Below are positions 32,410 to 46,081 of a stretch of DNA of 55,401 nucleotides, one piece after another. Location: contig NZ_AYMP01000020.1 of assembly GCF_000633515.1 (NCBI RefSeq), forward strand, positions 1 to 55,401, given 5' to 3'. This stretch comes from Morganella morganii H1r. Lineage in GTDB: Bacteria > Pseudomonadota > Gammaproteobacteria > Enterobacterales > Enterobacteriaceae. Position 1 is the first letter of the stretch. Every line of letters begins with the position of its first letter. A model generated the notes under the pieces. The model ran no database searches. It had not been told where the DNA came from and worked only from the letters and a program-made list of their open reading frames with translations. The position numbers and the translations under genes are program-made.

Positions 32410-32640
32410 TTACGGCGCTGTGGTGTCGTCATCTTCAGTAACCGGAATAATCACACTGACGTGATGCCCTTTTGGTCCCTGAATGGTGTCATAATTCACT
32501 TTCTGACCCGCCTTCAGCGTGCGGTAGCCGTCCATCTGAATCGTCGAATAGTGTACAAAAATATCGTCGCCACCATCCGACGGGCAGATAAACCCGAAAC
32601 CCTTGGCGTTGTTGAACCACTTAACAGTACCTGTTTCCAT
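32410..32640 (-). CDS. cspD: CspD, cold-shock-domain replication inhibitor
   Basis: 76-residue OB-fold single-strand nucleic acid-binding protein. RNP1 is KGFGFI and RNP2 is DIFVHYS, after the start [11 protein letters not shown]. Extra C-terminal acidic tail and position next to clpS/clpA identify CspD, the stationary-phase, non-cold-induced paralogue that blocks replication elongation. The frame is open upstream but METGT is the family start. Confidence 0.95.
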   Translation of the reverse strand: METGTVKWFNNAKGFGFICPSDGGDDIFVHYSTIQMDGYRTLKAGQKVNYDTIQGPKGHHVSVIIPVTEDDDTTAP

Positions 32641-32898
32641 ACTGTTACAACCCTCATCTGTCAAACGATTGAAAAATGCTGCACAATGCACCATATGATC
32701 CATAATACTCAGTAACGAGGTATCAGTAGTATATGGATATATTGGTTACGTTGTACATTATTTATACTCTATTGAATTAGAGGGCAACGTCAAGCCTTTG
32801 TTTACAGCAACACTGTATTGACCTGTAAAGTCTGATACAGATAACGCTGAGTATTGATACGCCTGATCAGGCGTTCGTTTTCTATAACCGGAATAGCA

Positions 32899-33219
32899 AT
32901 GAGTCACTATCAATCTGAATCACAAACGGATGTCACACTCAGGGAAAAAGCGCTGCAGAAGATACAGCCACCGTCAATGTACAAGGTGGTTTTGAACAAC
33001 GACGACTATACCCCTATGGACTTTGTGGTTGAAGTTTTGCAAAAGTTCTTTTCTTATAATGTTGATCGTGCGACGCAGATTATGCTCGATATCCATTATC
33101 AGGGAAAAGGGATCTGCGGGGTATTTACCGCTGAAATCGCTGAAATGAAAACAACACTGGTCAACACGTACGCGAAAGACAACGATCATCCGTTGCTGTG
33201 TACACTCGAGAAGGTATAA
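32899..33219 (+). CDS. clpS: ClpS, N-end-rule adaptor
   Basis: 106-residue adaptor that delivers proteins with destabilising N-terminal residues to ClpAP. The N-terminal 25 residues are the flexible extension; the core has [16 protein letters not shown], the site that binds N-degrons, and the conserved [16 protein letters not shown] precedes the ATG. Works with downstream clpA and with aat, which creates such N-degrons. Confidence 0.96.
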   Translation: MSHYQSESQTDVTLREKALQKIQPPSMYKVVLNNDDYTPMDFVVEVLQKFFSYNVDRATQIMLDIHYQGKGICGVFTAEIAEMKTTLVNTYAKDNDHPLLCTLEKV

Positions 33220-33252
33220 GAATACACTTTGTTTCTCTGAATGGAGGTGCCT

Positions 33253-35538
33253 ATGCTCAATCAAGAATTAGAGCTCAGTCTGAATATCGCCTTTGCCAAA
33301 GCAAGGGACAACCGGCATGAATTTATGACCGTAGAGCACCTGCTGCTGGCGTTATTAGGTAACAAATCAGCCCGTGAGGCGCTGGAAGCCTGCCGCGTTA
33401 ACCTGGCCATTCTGCGCCAGGAACTTGAGCATTTTATTGAACAGACCACACCGCTGCTGCCGGAGGGTGATGATCGCGAAACCCAGCCGACACTCAGTTT
33501 CCAGCGCGTGTTACAGCGTGCGGTCTTCCATGTTCAGTCATCCGGACGCAATGAAGTCAACGGTGCGAATGTGCTGGTGGCCATTTTCAGCGAGCAGGAG
33601 TCCCAGGGGGCTTATCTGCTGCGCAAGCATGATGTCAGCCGTCTGGATATTGTGAATTTCATCTCTCACGGCACCACCAAAGGTGAGGATGAAAACGAGA
33701 GCGGTCCGTCCTTTGATGAACCGTCACAGTCTGCCGCCGAAGAGAGTACCGGCGGCGAGGACAGCCTGGATAATTTCACCACCAACCTTAATGACCTGGC
33801 ACGCAAAGGCCAGATTGATCCGCTGATTGGCCGTCAGGCGGAGCTGGAGCGCACCATTCAGGTGCTGTGCCGCCGCCGTAAGAATAACCCGCTGTTTGTC
33901 GGGGAATCCGGGGTCGGTAAAACCGCGATTGCGGAAGGGCTCGCCTGGCGTATCGAACAGGATGATGTGCCGGAAGTGATCAAAGGCTATACCATTTTTT
34001 CTCTGGATATCGGCTCACTGCTGGCCGGTACCAAATACCGCGGTGATTTCGAGAAGCGTTTTAAAGCGCTGCTGAAAGTGCTGGAAAAAAACGAGAAAAG
34101 CATTTTGTTTATTGATGAAATTCACACCATCATTGGTGCCGGTGCGGCATCCGGTGGTCAGGTGGATGCGGCAAACCTGATTAAACCGTTATTATCTAAC
34201 GGGAAAATCCGGGTGATAGGCTCTACGACCTATCAGGAATTCAGCAATATCTTTGACAAAGATAAAGCGCTGACCCGCCGTTTCCAGAAAATTGATATCA
34301 ATGAACCGACTGCCGATGAAACCGTGCGCATCATTAACGGCCTGAAAGCCAAATATGAGGCACACCATGATGTGCGTTATACCGCAAAAGCCATTCAGGC
34401 AGCCGTGGATCTGTCGGTGAAATACATCACTGACCGTCATCTGCCGGATAAAGCGATTGATGTTATCGATGAGGCCGGGGCAAGAACCCGTCTGATGCCG
34501 CTGAGCCGCCGCAAGAAAACCATCGGTGTCGGCGAAATTGAGGCGATTGTGGCGCGGATCGCGCGTATCCCGGAAAAAACCGTGTCCAGCAGTGATAAAG
34601 ATCTGCTGCGTAACCTCGACAGCCGCCTGAAAATGCTGGTCTTCGGCCAGGATCCGGCGATTGACGCCCTGACGGAATCCATCAAAATGAGCCGTGCGGG
34701 TCTGGGGAATGAGCAGAAGCCGATAGGTGCCTTCCTGCTGGCAGGGCCGACCGGGGTCGGGAAAACCGAAGTCACTGTGCAGCTGTCCAAAGCAATGGGG
34801 ATCAAACTGCTGCGTTTTGATATGTCCGAGTACATGGAGCGTCACACCGTCAGTCGTCTGATTGGTGCGCCTCCGGGCTATGTCGGGTTTGATCAGGGCG
34901 GGCTGCTGACGGATGCGGTTATCAAACATCCGTATTCAGTGGTTCTGCTGGATGAAATCGAAAAAGCGCACCCGGATGTTTTTAACCTGTTACTGCAGGT
35001 GATGGATAACGGGACGCTGACCGATAATAACGGGCGCAAAGCGGATTTCCGTAATGTGATCCTGGTGATGACCACCAACGCCGGTGTGCGTGAAACCCAG
35101 CGTAAATCCATCGGGTTTACCGAGCAGGACAACAGCACTGACGCGATGGCGGAAATCAAACGGGTGTTCACACCGGAGTTCCGTAACCGTCTGGACGGCA
35201 TTGTCTGGTTTAATGCCCTGTCGCAGCCGATTATCGCCCAGGTGGTCGACAAATTTATTGTTGAACTCCAGGCGCAGCTGGATGCGAAAGGCGTTTCCAT
35301 TGAAGTGTCTGCCCGTGCCCGCACATGGCTGGCAGAAAAAGGCTATGACCCGGCAATGGGCGCACGTCCGATGGCCCGTGTGATTCAGGATAAACTGAAA
35401 AAACCGCTGGCGAACGAATTACTGTTCGGTGAGCTGGTGAACGGCGGTTCGGTGATTATCGATCTTGATAAGAAGAAAGATGAACTGACTTACCGTTTCA
35501 GTGCCCTGAAAGAGAAATCCGGTGACCCGGTAGCCTGA
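33253..35538 (+). CDS. clpA: ClpA, ATPase subunit of ClpAP protease
   Basis: 761-residue AAA+ unfoldase. N-domain (about 1-145), D1 ATPase with Walker [10 protein letters not shown]2 ATPase with Walker A GPTGVGKT and Walker [13 protein letters not shown], and the ClpP-docking loop segment ([10 protein letters not shown], an IGL-like motif with F in the third place). The start at 33253 follows GGAGGTG; an ATG four codons upstream overlaps that site. E. coli ClpA has 758 residues. Confidence 0.96.
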   Translation: MLNQELELSLNIAFAKARDNRHEFMTVEHLLLALLGNKSAREALEACRVNLAILRQELEHFIEQTTPLLPEGDDRETQPTLSFQRVLQRAVFHVQSSGRNEVNGANVLVAIFSEQESQGAYLLRKHDVSRLDIVNFISHGTTKGEDENESGPSFDEPSQSAAEESTGGEDSLDNFTTNLNDLARKGQIDPLIGRQAELERTIQVLCRRRKNNPLFVGESGVGKTAIAEGLAWRIEQDDVPEVIKGYTIFSLDIGSLLAGTKYRGDFEKRFKALLKVLEKNEKSILFIDEIHTIIGAGAASGGQVDAANLIKPLLSNGKIRVIGSTTYQEFSNIFDKDKALTRRFQKIDINEPTADETVRIINGLKAKYEAHHDVRYTAKAIQAAVDLSVKYITDRHLPDKAIDVIDEAGARTRLMPLSRRKKTIGVGEIEAIVARIARIPEKTVSSSDKDLLRNLDSRLKMLVFGQDPAIDALTESIKMSRAGLGNEQKPIGAFLLAGPTGVGKTEVTVQLSKAMGIKLLRFDMSEYMERHTVSRLIGAPPGYVGFDQGGLLTDAVIKHPYSVVLLDEIEKAHPDVFNLLLQVMDNGTLTDNNGRKADFRNVILVMTTNAGVRETQRKSIGFTEQDNSTDAMAEIKRVFTPEFRNRLDGIVWFNALSQPIIAQVVDKFIVELQAQLDAKGVSIEVSARARTWLAEKGYDPAMGARPMARVIQDKLKKPLANELLFGELVNGGSVIIDLDKKKDELTYRFSALKEKSGDPVA

Positions 35539-35548
35539 TGAAAACGAT

Positions 35549-35594
35549 CACCACAGGACACGCACGTCAGTGCGTTGCCTGTGGTGTCTTTTTA
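35549..35594 (+). terminator. clpA terminator
   Basis: CACCACAGG pairs with CCTGTGGTG, enclosing an inner CGCAC/GTGCG stem, followed by TCTTTTT. It may also act weakly on infA coming from the other side. Confidence 0.88.
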
Positions 35595-35614
35595 TGAGGC
35601 GTGGCCTGCAGGGA

Positions 35615-35833
<219 letters not shown>

Positions 35834-35983
35834 CTAATCCTCTAATGTTAATAACCAGTATTTTCAAACCGCAAGATAATGCCGAAAAACCGGGATTATG
35901 TAAAGGAATGATATTTTTTAAGCGCCGTATCTGAAACATAAAACGGGCTGAAACATACCATTTCCTGTTGGTTTACAGCGATT

Positions 35984-36703
35984 TTATAAAAAAGGCGGCA
36001 GCTGTGACGGCACCGGACGTGCTAATGTCTGCGGTTGCCAGCATGACTGCGGTAAATGATTATCGCGCAGCTGATAAAGCTGACGGATAAACGTCCGCCG
36101 CGGAATTTCCCGCGCACCCAGGGATTCGGTGTAATGATTCAGTATCTGACAATCAAACATTGCGCCGCCGTGGCCGGTAAAGTGGGTGAAAAATGTCATA
36201 AAAGCGATTTTTGACCCGTTGCTGACACGGCTGAACATTGATTCCCCGCAGAACAGTGACCCCGTGTTCAGGCCGTACAGCCCGCCGACCAGCGCGTCAT
36301 CATCCCACACTTCGGCGGAATGAGCACGTCCTGCCTGATGCAGCCGGATATACGCGGCAACAATATCGTCCCCTATCCAGGTGCCCTCATCCCGCTCGGT
36401 ACAGGCCCTGATGACCTGTTCAAAGGCATGATTAAGTGTCACCCGGTAAGGGTGTTTTTTCAGAATTTTGTGCAGTGAACGGCTGACATGTACCTCAGCC
36501 GGGTATAATACCGCCCGCGGATCCGGTGACCACCACAGAATGGGTTCGCCGGGGGAATACCAGGGGAAAATACCTTCCCGGTAGGCAAGCAGCAACCGGG
36601 CCGGGCAGAGATCCCCGCCGGTCGCCAGCAGTCCGTCCGGGTCGGTCAGCGCGTGTTCAACCGGCGGAAAGAGAAGTTCCTCATCCAGCTGATAAAACGG
36701 CAT
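35984..36703 (-). CDS. aat: Leucyl/phenylalanyl-tRNA-protein transferase
   Basis: 239-residue GNAT-like enzyme that adds Leu or Phe to proteins starting with Arg or Lys, marking them for ClpS/ClpAP. Signature segments are [46 protein letters not shown]-like [41 protein letters not shown]. Its first 23 bases overlap the cydC 3' end, so it is coupled to cydDC. Confidence 0.96.
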   Translation of the reverse strand: MPFYQLDEELLFPPVEHALTDPDGLLATGGDLCPARLLLAYREGIFPWYSPGEPILWWSPDPRAVLYPAEVHVSRSLHKILKKHPYRVTLNHAFEQVIRACTERDEGTWIGDDIVAAYIRLHQAGRAHSAEVWDDDALVGGLYGLNTGSLFCGESMFSRVSNGSKIAFMTFFTHFTGHGGAMFDCQILNHYTESLGAREIPRRTFIRQLYQLRDNHLPQSCWQPQTLARPVPSQLPPFL

Positions 36704-38447
36704 CGGATCCTCCGCTCATGACCGGCATACGGTTCACAAACTGATAATAACGGCCTCTGCGGGCCAGCAGCGCATCGTGAGAGCCTTGTTCGGCTATCTG
36801 CCCGCCATCCATCACGCACAGCGTGTCCATGTGTTCCAGGCCCTGTAAACGGTGGGTGATGATAAGCATGGTCCGGTCACGGCCGATATCCCGCAGCAGG
36901 GCGAGAATATGCTGTTCGGTATCCGCATCCAGCCCTTCTGTCGGCTCATCGAGCAGCAGGAACGGCGCATTGTGCAGCAGGGCGCGGGCGATGCCGAGAC
37001 GGCGCTGTTCACCGCCGGAGAGCAGACGACCGCCTTCGCCGATCCAGGCATTCAGCCCCTGGTCGTTATCCAGCAGATTTTCCAGCCCGACCTGAGCCAG
37101 TACCGCATTAAGCTGCGCATCGGTTGCGTCGTTATTCCCGATCCGCAGATTGCCGCGCAGTGTGTTATTGAACACATGAATACGTTGCGGAACCACTGCC
37201 ATCAGTGACCGGAGGGTGCTTTCATCATAAGCGGCAACCGGCTGATCATTCAGGCGGATTTCACCTTCACTGACATCCCACGCCCGGGTCAGCAGCTGCA
37301 ATAAGGTGGATTTCCCGCAGCCGGTTTTTCCCAGCAGGGCGAGATGCTCACCGGCACGCAGTGTCAGGGAGATATTTTTCAGCACCGGCAGCGGTTGTCC
37401 CGGATAGGTAAACCCGACACCGCTGAGGCTGACACTGACCTGTGCGGATGCCGCCGGACCACTGGCCGGGAAAGCAACTTCCGGTTTGGTGTCCACTATC
37501 TGCGATACACGCTCTGCGGAGGTCATCACCTGGCCGAGATGCTGGAAAGCCACCGCCACCGGGCCTAATGCTTCAAATGCTGCCAGGGCGCAGAAGACAA
37601 ACAGGGCGATAATGGCACCGCTCTCACGGTACGGCCAGCTGACCCCGGAAGCCATCCACAGCATCAGCGCAACGGCAAACCCGGTCGCCAGAATAATAAT
37701 CGCCTGGGAAAGCCCGGTCAGCCCGGCCTGGCGCTGCTGCTGTATCAGCCAGCGCTGCTCTGTTTCTGCCAGCTGGGAGCGGAAACGGGACTGCGCACCA
37801 AAAATAGTCAGTTCTGCCTGTCCCTGCAATGCGCTGGTCAGCAGGGTGCGGTATTGCGCCCGCAGTGTGGTCAGCTGTACGCCGATGGGCTTACCGGTGT
37901 AATAGAACACCACCGGCAGGGCAAACAGCAGGAAGGTCATAAACCCGCCCAGCGCATACGCAAGTGTCAGATCCAGAAAACCGAGCCCGAAGGTCAGAAC
38001 CGCAATTACCACCAGCGCGGCGGCGATCGGTGAAATCACCCGCAGATAGAGGTGATCCAGTGTTTCCACATCCCCGACCAGGCGGTTGAGCAGTTCTCCC
38101 TGACGGAAGCGGGCAATACCGCCCGGTGTCAGCGGCAGGATTTTCTCAAAGGCAAACACCCGCAGATGTTTCAGCACACGGAAGGTCGCGCTGTGACTGA
38201 CCAGCCGCTCAGCATAGCGTCCGGCGGTGCGGGATATAGCGGCACCGCGCACCCCGGCGGCAGGCAGCATATAGTTAAAAAAGGCAATGCCCGGCACACC
38301 GGCAATGGCGGTACCGGCGAGGAACCAGCCGGACAGCGTCAGCAGCCCGATACTGGCGAGCAGGGTGGCAATCGCCAGCAGGATCCCGAGCGTCAGTAAA
38401 AACCAGTGGCGGCGGTAGAGGGCTAAAAACGGCAGTAAAACACGCAT
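36681..38447 (-). CDS. cydC: CydC, heterodimeric ABC exporter subunit for cytochrome bd assembly
   Basis: 588-residue half-transporter: six membrane helices (about 1-310), then an ATPase with Walker [13 protein letters not shown], signature [15 protein letters not shown] and Walker [12 protein letters not shown]. With CydD it exports reductants such as cysteine/glutathione to the periplasm and is needed for cytochrome bd and haem insertion. It follows cydD by two bases and overlaps aat. Confidence 0.95.
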   Translation of the reverse strand: MRVLLPFLALYRRHWFLLTLGILLAIATLLASIGLLTLSGWFLAGTAIAGVPGIAFFNYMLPAAGVRGAAISRTAGRYAERLVSHSATFRVLKHLRVFAFEKILPLTPGGIARFRQGELLNRLVGDVETLDHLYLRVISPIAAALVVIAVLTFGLGFLDLTLAYALGGFMTFLLFALPVVFYYTGKPIGVQLTTLRAQYRTLLTSALQGQAELTIFGAQSRFRSQLAETEQRWLIQQQRQAGLTGLSQAIIILATGFAVALMLWMASGVSWPYRESGAIIALFVFCALAAFEALGPVAVAFQHLGQVMTSAERVSQIVDTKPEVAFPASGPAASAQVSVSLSGVGFTYPGQPLPVLKNISLTLRAGEHLALLGKTGCGKSTLLQLLTRAWDVSEGEIRLNDQPVAAYDESTLRSLMAVVPQRIHVFNNTLRGNLRIGNNDATDAQLNAVLAQVGLENLLDNDQGLNAWIGEGGRLLSGGEQRRLGIARALLHNAPFLLLDEPTEGLDADTEQHILALLRDIGRDRTMLIITHRLQGLEHMDTLCVMDGGQIAEQGSHDALLARRGRYYQFVNRMPVMSGGSDAVLSAG

Positions 38448-38449
38448 GA

Positions 38450-40219
38450 TTACAGATCCCCCGTCCGGTGTGACAGCAGCTGTGCAAAGGCACCCTGCTG
38501 CTGTTGCAGAGCAGCATAGCTGCCCTGTTCAATAATCAGACCTTTATCCATCACCCAGACCTCATCGTAGTCACGGGTTTCTTCCAGCAGGTGCGTCACC
38601 AGCAGGGTGGTTTGCTGATGTGCCGCCTCATTCAGGGCATGCATCACACGCTCTTCACTGTGGGCATCCAGGCTGGCGGACGGCTCATCCAGCAGCAGCA
38701 GATGGCACGGATTGAGCAGGGCGCGTGCCACCGCAATCCGCTGTGCCTGGCCGACAGAAAGCCGTGCGGCATTATCGCCGACCACGGTATTGACCCCGTC
38801 AGGCAGCGAATCAATAAAGTCGGTCACATAGGCTTTTTCCATCACCGCCGTAATTTCCTCAGAAGAGGCATCCGGGCGGCTCAGGCGGATATTGTCCAGA
38901 ATGGTCTGTTCCGGCAGATGCGGGTTTTGACCCACCCAGCTCAGCTGTGCCCGCCAGCTTTCCGGACTGATATCGCGCAGCTCCTGCTGATTGATCCGGA
39001 TACTGCCTTCATACGGCAGAAAACCCAGCAGCAGATTGAGCAGTGAGCTTTTCCCGGCACCGCTCTGACCGACAAGCGCGATACGCTGCCCGGCATTCAG
39101 GGTGAAATTCAGCGGCCCGGCCAGTTTTTCCCCTGACGGGGCAAAAATCACCAGATCGGTTGCGGTGACGGCAATTTGCTCTGCCGCTGCCAGCGGTTCT
39201 GTGCCCGGCAGTTCGTCATCATTGTTCTCTGCGGATAACAGCGTAAACAGGGATTCCGCTGCCCCCACCGCCTGGGCTTTGGCGTGGTAATAAGTCCCCA
39301 GGTCGCGCAGCGGCTGGAAAAACTCCGGCGCGAGGATCAGGGCAATAAACCCGGCAAACAGTGTGACACCCATGCCGTAGCTGCCGAAATTCAGTTCACC
39401 GAGATAGGAAAAACCAAAATAGACTGCGACGACGGCAATCGAGATCGCGGCGAAAAATTCCAGCACAGCGGAGGAGAGGAACGCCATGCGCAGCACTTCC
39501 ATGGTACGTGAGCGGAAATCCTCGGTGGCATCATCAATCTGTTTCACTTCCTCACGACCACGGTGGAAGAAGCGGATGGTTTCCAGCCCGCGCAGACGGT
39601 CGAGAAAATCACCGCTCAGACGGCTTAATGCCAGGAAGTTACGGCGGTTGGCATCAGCGGCACCCAGGCCGACCAGCGCCATAAAAACCGGTATCAGCGG
39701 CGCTGTCACCAGCAGAATCAGGGCTGCCGTCCAGTTGATCGGGAACAGGGTGATCAGAATCATCAGCGGAATAGTGGCGGACAGGGTCATCTGCGGCAGA
39801 TAGCGGGAATAGTAATCCTGCATATCATCAATCTGCTCGAGAATAATCGTCGCCCAGCTGCCTGCCGGTTTACCTTTCACCCGCACCGGGCCGAGCTGTT
39901 CCAGTTTATCCAGCACGGTCCGGCGGATATCCAGTCTCACCACCTGCCCGCAGATAAACCCGACCCGTTCGCGGATCGCAGCGACAACCGCGCGGGCAAT
40001 AAACAGTATGACCAGTACAGTGAACGGGGTGAGGAGCTGTTCGCGGGGCGTATGCTCCATAATGAGGGACTGAAGGAGAACAGCGAGGCACCAGGCCTGG
40101 CCGATAATCAGTAAACCGCTGAGCACACCCAGCAACATCGAGAGGCGCAACCATCGCCGTGCCGGTGCCGCCTGAAGTTTTAACCAGCGGACGAGTTCTG
40201 ACTGTCTTGATTTATCCAT
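38450..40219 (-). CDS. cydD: CydD, heterodimeric ABC exporter subunit
   Basis: 589-residue partner of CydC. The N-terminal membrane domain is preceded by a basic stretch; the ATPase has Walker [13 protein letters not shown], signature LSVGQAQRIAVARAL (Val instead of Gly, as often in CydD) and Walker B LLLDEPSASLD. First gene of cydD-cydC-aat, downstream of trxB but separated by a terminator. Confidence 0.95.
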   Translation of the reverse strand: MDKSRQSELVRWLKLQAAPARRWLRLSMLLGVLSGLLIIGQAWCLAVLLQSLIMEHTPREQLLTPFTVLVILFIARAVVAAIRERVGFICGQVVRLDIRRTVLDKLEQLGPVRVKGKPAGSWATIILEQIDDMQDYYSRYLPQMTLSATIPLMILITLFPINWTAALILLVTAPLIPVFMALVGLGAADANRRNFLALSRLSGDFLDRLRGLETIRFFHRGREEVKQIDDATEDFRSRTMEVLRMAFLSSAVLEFFAAISIAVVAVYFGFSYLGELNFGSYGMGVTLFAGFIALILAPEFFQPLRDLGTYYHAKAQAVGAAESLFTLLSAENNDDELPGTEPLAAAEQIAVTATDLVIFAPSGEKLAGPLNFTLNAGQRIALVGQSGAGKSSLLNLLLGFLPYEGSIRINQQELRDISPESWRAQLSWVGQNPHLPEQTILDNIRLSRPDASSEEITAVMEKAYVTDFIDSLPDGVNTVVGDNAARLSVGQAQRIAVARALLNPCHLLLLDEPSASLDAHSEERVMHALNEAAHQQTTLLVTHLLEETRDYDEVWVMDKGLIIEQGSYAALQQQQGAFAQLLSHRTGDL

Positions 40220-40283
40220 TTTTTCTGTATGCAGGTGATAAGTAAAAATTTGGCTGAAATCAGCAGGATAATGCCATGGTACA

Positions 40284-40310
40284 CGAAAAGGCGCTACAGA
40301 TATAGCGCCC
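40284..40310 (-). terminator. trxB terminator
   Basis: Minus strand GGCGCTA..TAGCGCC with a six-base loop followed by TTTT, about 15 bases past the trxB stop. Confidence 0.75.
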
Positions 40311-40323
40311 TGAAAATGCTGGA

Positions 40324-41843
<1,520 letters not shown>

Positions 41844-42338
41844 ATGATTGATAACAAAAAGCGTCCGGGTAAAGATCTTGACAGAATTGACAGGAATATT
41901 CTTAACGAATTGCAGAAAGATGGCCGTATCTCCAACGTCGAACTCTCCAAGCGTGTGGGCCTGTCCCCGACTCCGTGTCTGGAACGTGTGCGCCGTTTAG
42001 AGCGTCAGGGCTTTATCACCGGGTACACCGCACTGCTGAATCCGCACTATCTGGATGCCTCCCTGCTGGTATTCGTGGAAATTACCCTTAACCGCGGGGC
42101 ACCGGATGTGTTTGAACAGTTCAACACTGCCGTGCAGAAGCTGGAAGAGATTCAGGAATGTCACCTGGTTTCCGGTGATTTTGACTACCTGTTGAAAACT
42201 CGTGTGCCGGACATGTCTGCTTACCGCAAACTGCTGGGTGAAACTCTTCTGCGTCTGCCGGGCGTGAACGACACCCGTACTTACGTGGTGATGGAAGAGG
42301 TCAAACAAAGTAACCGTCTGGTCATCAAGACCCGTTAA
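41844..42338 (+). CDS. lrp: Leucine-responsive regulatory protein
   Basis: 164-residue global regulator of amino-acid metabolism, pili and feast/famine genes. N-terminal helix-turn-helix SNVELSKRVGLSPTPCLERVRRLE, hinge, and C-terminal RAM/AsnC leucine-binding domain (LNRGAPDVFEQF, HLVSGDFDYLLK). Nearly the E. coli sequence. In E. coli Lrp regulates sda genes, which are also in this window. Confidence 0.97.
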   Translation: MIDNKKRPGKDLDRIDRNILNELQKDGRISNVELSKRVGLSPTPCLERVRRLERQGFITGYTALLNPHYLDASLLVFVEITLNRGAPDVFEQFNTAVQKLEEIQECHLVSGDFDYLLKTRVPDMSAYRKLLGETLLRLPGVNDTRTYVVMEEVKQSNRLVIKTR

Positions 42339-42404
42339 TTTGTTTCCTGCGTCATGTGCAAAACGGGATAAATCAGGTACACTCCTGTTTATGCATACAG
42401 TTTC

Positions 42405-42440
42405 AACGCTGAGCTACCCTCAGCGTTGTTCCGTTTTACT
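42405..42440 (+). terminator. Candidate lrp terminator
   Basis: AACGCTGAG/CTCAGCGTT, nine perfect pairs with a five-base loop, followed by GTTCCGTTTT. The T-run is interrupted. It lies just ahead of ftsK. Confidence 0.6.
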
Positions 42441-42476
42441 GACAGGAAAAAACCGGACGTTGCGTCAGGAAATGAC

Positions 42477-45400
42477 ATGAGCCAGGAATATACCGAAGAC
42501 AAACACATTAAATTCAGAAGAATCAGCAGCGGGCGCCGGTTGCTGGAAGCCATCCTTATTGTGATCGGGTTGTGCGCCGTCTTTCTGCTGGTTGCGCTTT
42601 TATCGTTTAATCCGTCAGACCCGAGCTGGTCCCAGACCAACTGGCATGAGCCGGTGAAAAATCTGGCCGGCAGTATCGGCGCCTGGTTTGCGGATATTCT
42701 CTTTTCCGCCTTTGGCATACTGGCTTACACCGTTCCCCCGCTGATGATTCTGGGGTGCTGGTCCGCCTTCCGCAGTAATGAAAATAAAGATTACGTAGAC
42801 TTTTTCTCACTCTCGATGCGTATCATCGGGGGACTGACACTTATCCTCTCATCCTGCGCTCTTGCATCCCTGAATGTGGATGACATGCAGAACTTTGCTG
42901 CGGGCGGGGTGATCGGCAGTTTATTCAGCTCGGCACTGATGCCGTGGTTTAATGCGCTGGGTGCGACTCTCGCGCTGCTCAGTCTGTGGGCTATCGGCCT
43001 GATGCTGCTGACCGGCTGGTCGTGGATTACCATTGCCGAAAAAACCGGCGCGGCCGTGCTTTCGCCGATTACTTTCCTCACCAATCACTCCCGTGACCGT
43101 TATGACGATCAGTATTACGACGAACGTGAATATGACGACGAGGGCGGGTATTACGACGATGAAGAAACGGATACGCAGGCCGGGCACAGCAGCATACCGC
43201 AGACAGCTGCTGCCGCAGCGGTACTGACTGCTGTTGTCCCGGGCAGTGAAGCGCAGACTCAGACAGCACAGTATCGTGAATACGATGATGCGGACGATGT
43301 GCTGTTATCCGCACCGAATGCGGCGGAACTGGCACAACAGGCACATTATGAGAGTCCGGCGGATAACAGCGATCCGTTGCTGACCCCGGTACATAATCTC
43401 TCAGTATCTCCGGAAACCGCCGCTGAAGCGGTGGTGCCTGCGGTACCGCAAATTGCCGCACAGGAGCAGACAGTACAGGAACATACTGCCCCGGTGGCGG
43501 ACGAACCTGAACATTACCGTTTTGATGTTCCGGATGCTTACCGGACAACGCTTGATCTGAATGCCCCGATCAGTGTGCCGGATATTCAGCCTGAACCTGA
43601 ACCGGCAGCGCCGCAACGGGAAAATCCGTTTGCGGGAAGTGGCCGCACGGAACCGGTCTTTACGTTCGATTTGCCTGATTTACCGGATACCGGTGATAAC
43701 GGCAGCGCACATCTGAGCTCTGCAGCGGCAGCAACCGCAGCAGCGGCTTTCGGTACGGCACAGGTTAAACAGGGACTCGGGCCTGAACTGCCGCGCCCGA
43801 ATCCGGTACGCCTCCCGACACGGCGCGAGCTTTACGGTATCCGCATTCCGTCTCAGCGCGACGCGGAACTTGAGCGTCTGCGCCGTGAGCAGGATGAATT
43901 TGCGCAGCAGCATCAGCCGGAACAACCGGCAGCACAGTCAGAGCCGGATGAAGACGACGTATTACAGGCGCGTCTGCGTGATGAATTTATGACACAGCAG
44001 CGTGACCGCTACGGTAATGATGCGGACATATCTCCGGCGGCAGAACCGGAGGCAGCGACAGAACCGGAAATCATCACCGGCACATCTTCCGCCTTTATCC
44101 CGGCGGCATCGGCTTATCAGGCGCCGGTCAGTCATCACTCCTTTGCATCTGCACCGGCGGCGGATATTCATCCTGCGGCAGAAGAAGGGGATGAAGAGGA
44201 GCGGGAATCTCAGCGTCTTCAGGCGCAGTTTATGCAGATGCAGCAACAGCGCTACAACGGACAGGCTGACGCGATTTTATCTGATCTGGCCGAACTGAAA
44301 GCCTTCTCTCCGGTGGAGGATCTGGTGGATCCGGAACCGGCAGAGCCGCTGTTTATCCCGACACCGGTCACCGCCCCTGTCGCAGAACCGGCGCCGGTAC
44401 AGTACGCTGAGCCTGTTGCCGCACCACCGCAGAATGCGGCACCGGTCACTTCACAGGAAGCTCAGTTACAAAAACAGATGGAAGAGAGCCTGTTCCATCC
44501 GTTTCTGGTCCGTAATGATCAGCCGCTGCCGAAATCAACCACGCCGATGCCGTCTCTGGATCTGCTGGCCTCACCGCCGGATACCATCGAGCCGGTGGAT
44601 GAATTCGCTATGGAACAGACCGCCCGTCTGATTGAAGCGCGCCTGAATGACTTCCGCATCAAAGCCCGTGTGGTCGGCTATGAACCGGGGCCGGTGATCA
44701 CCCGTTTTGAGCTGGATCTGGCCCCCGGCGTGAAAGCCTCGCGCATTTCTAACCTGTCCCGTGACCTGGCGCGTTCACTCTCCACGGTTGCGGTGCGCGT
44801 AGTGGAAGTTATCCCGGGCAAGCCGTATGTGGGGCTCGAACTGCCGAACGAAAAACGTCAGACCGTCTATCTGCGTGAAGTGCTGGACTGTGACGAATTC
44901 CGCGATACGCCATCACCGCTCTCGGTGGTGCTGGGGAAAGATATCTCCGGTCAGCCGGTGGTAGCGGATCTGGGTAAAATGCCGCATCTGCTGGTGGCCG
45001 GTACAACGGGCTCAGGGAAATCAGTCGGCGTCAACGCCATGATTATCAGTATCCTGTATAAAGCGAAGCCGGAAGAGGTCCGCTTTATCATGATCGACCC
45101 GAAAATGCTGGAACTCTCGGTTTATGAAGGTATTCCGCACTTGCTGACTCAGGTGGTGACCGACATGAAAGACGCCGCCAATGCCCTCGGCTGGTGTGTG
45201 GCGGAAATGGAACGGCGCTATAAACTTATGTCCGCACTCGGGGTGCGTAACCTCGCGGGATATAACGAAAAAATCCTGATGGCGGAATCCATGGGACGGC
45301 CGATTCCGGATCCGTTCTGGAAACCGACCGACAGCATGGAAATAACGCACCCGGTTCTGAAAAAAGAGCCGTATATTGTGGTCATGGTGGATGAATTTGC

Positions 45401-46019
45401 TGACCTGATGATGACCGCCGGTAAAAAAGTGGAAGAGCACATCGCCCGTCTGGCACAGAAAGCCCGTGCGGCGGGGATCCACCTTGTGCTGGCGACACAG
45501 CGTCCGTCAGTGGATGTGATCACCGGCCTGATTAAAGCCAACATCCCGACCCGTATCGCCTTTACGGTATCCAGTAAGATTGACTCCCGGACTATTCTCG
45601 ACCAGGGCGGCGCGGAATCGCTGCTGGGGAACGGGGACATGCTCTATCTGCCGCAGGGTGCCAATGCGCCGCTGCGTGTTCACGGCGCGTTTGTCCGTGA
45701 CCAGGAAGTCCATGATGTGGTCAATGACTGGAAAGCGCGCGGTCGTCCGGAATATATCGATAACATCACCCGTGGTGGTGAGGACGGCGAAGGCGGCAGT
45801 TCTGTCAGCGGGGAAGATCTGGATCCGCTGTTCGATCAGGCGGTACAATTCGTCACAGAAAAACAGCGTGTGTCGATTTCCGGTGTCCAGCGTCAGTTCC
45901 GTATCGGTTATAACCGCGCGGCGCGGATCGTGGAAGAAATGGAAGAACAAGGCATTGTCAGCGAACCGGGCCATAACGGCAACCGCGAAGTGCTGGCGCC
46001 GTCCTCAAATAACTTTTAA
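42477..46019 (+). CDS. ftsK: FtsK, DNA translocase at the division septum
   Basis: 1180-residue protein. The N-terminal 200 residues have about four membrane helices (essential for division); residues 200-680 form a low-complexity linker rich in Pro, Glu, Ala and Gln; the C-terminal motor has Walker [11 protein letters not shown] and Walker [12 protein letters not shown]; the final 65 residues are the winged-helix gamma domain ([23 protein letters not shown]) that reads polar KOPS and activates XerCD. Shorter than the E. coli protein (1329), the difference lying in the linker. The ATG at 42477 follows AGGAA; 17 open codons upstream are not used. Confidence 0.95.
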   Translation: MSQEYTEDKHIKFRRISSGRRLLEAILIVIGLCAVFLLVALLSFNPSDPSWSQTNWHEPVKNLAGSIGAWFADILFSAFGILAYTVPPLMILGCWSAFRSNENKDYVDFFSLSMRIIGGLTLILSSCALASLNVDDMQNFAAGGVIGSLFSSALMPWFNALGATLALLSLWAIGLMLLTGWSWITIAEKTGAAVLSPITFLTNHSRDRYDDQYYDEREYDDEGGYYDDEETDTQAGHSSIPQTAAAAAVLTAVVPGSEAQTQTAQYREYDDADDVLLSAPNAAELAQQAHYESPADNSDPLLTPVHNLSVSPETAAEAVVPAVPQIAAQEQTVQEHTAPVADEPEHYRFDVPDAYRTTLDLNAPISVPDIQPEPEPAAPQRENPFAGSGRTEPVFTFDLPDLPDTGDNGSAHLSSAAAATAAAAFGTAQVKQGLGPELPRPNPVRLPTRRELYGIRIPSQRDAELERLRREQDEFAQQHQPEQPAAQSEPDEDDVLQARLRDEFMTQQRDRYGNDADISPAAEPEAATEPEIITGTSSAFIPAASAYQAPVSHHSFASAPAADIHPAAEEGDEEERESQRLQAQFMQMQQQRYNGQADAILSDLAELKAFSPVEDLVDPEPAEPLFIPTPVTAPVAEPAPVQYAEPVAAPPQNAAPVTSQEAQLQKQMEESLFHPFLVRNDQPLPKSTTPMPSLDLLASPPDTIEPVDEFAMEQTARLIEARLNDFRIKARVVGYEPGPVITRFELDLAPGVKASRISNLSRDLARSLSTVAVRVVEVIPGKPYVGLELPNEKRQTVYLREVLDCDEFRDTPSPLSVVLGKDISGQPVVADLGKMPHLLVAGTTGSGKSVGVNAMIISILYKAKPEEVRFIMIDPKMLELSVYEGIPHLLTQVVTDMKDAANALGWCVAEMERRYKLMSALGVRNLAGYNEKILMAESMGRPIPDPFWKPTDSMEITHPVLKKEPYIVVMVDEFADLMMTAGKKVEEHIARLAQKARAAGIHLVLATQRPSVDVITGLIKANIPTRIAFTVSSKIDSRTILDQGGAESLLGNGDMLYLPQGANAPLRVHGAFVRDQEVHDVVNDWKARGRPEYIDNITRGGEDGEGGSSVSGEDLDPLFDQAVQFVTEKQRVSISGVQRQFRIGYNRAARIVEEMEEQGIVSEPGHNGNREVLAPSSNNF

Positions 46020-46081
46020 TGACGCCGCTGCCTGCAAAGGCGGCGTCTGATTTATCCGAACGCATCATCAGGAATGCATAT

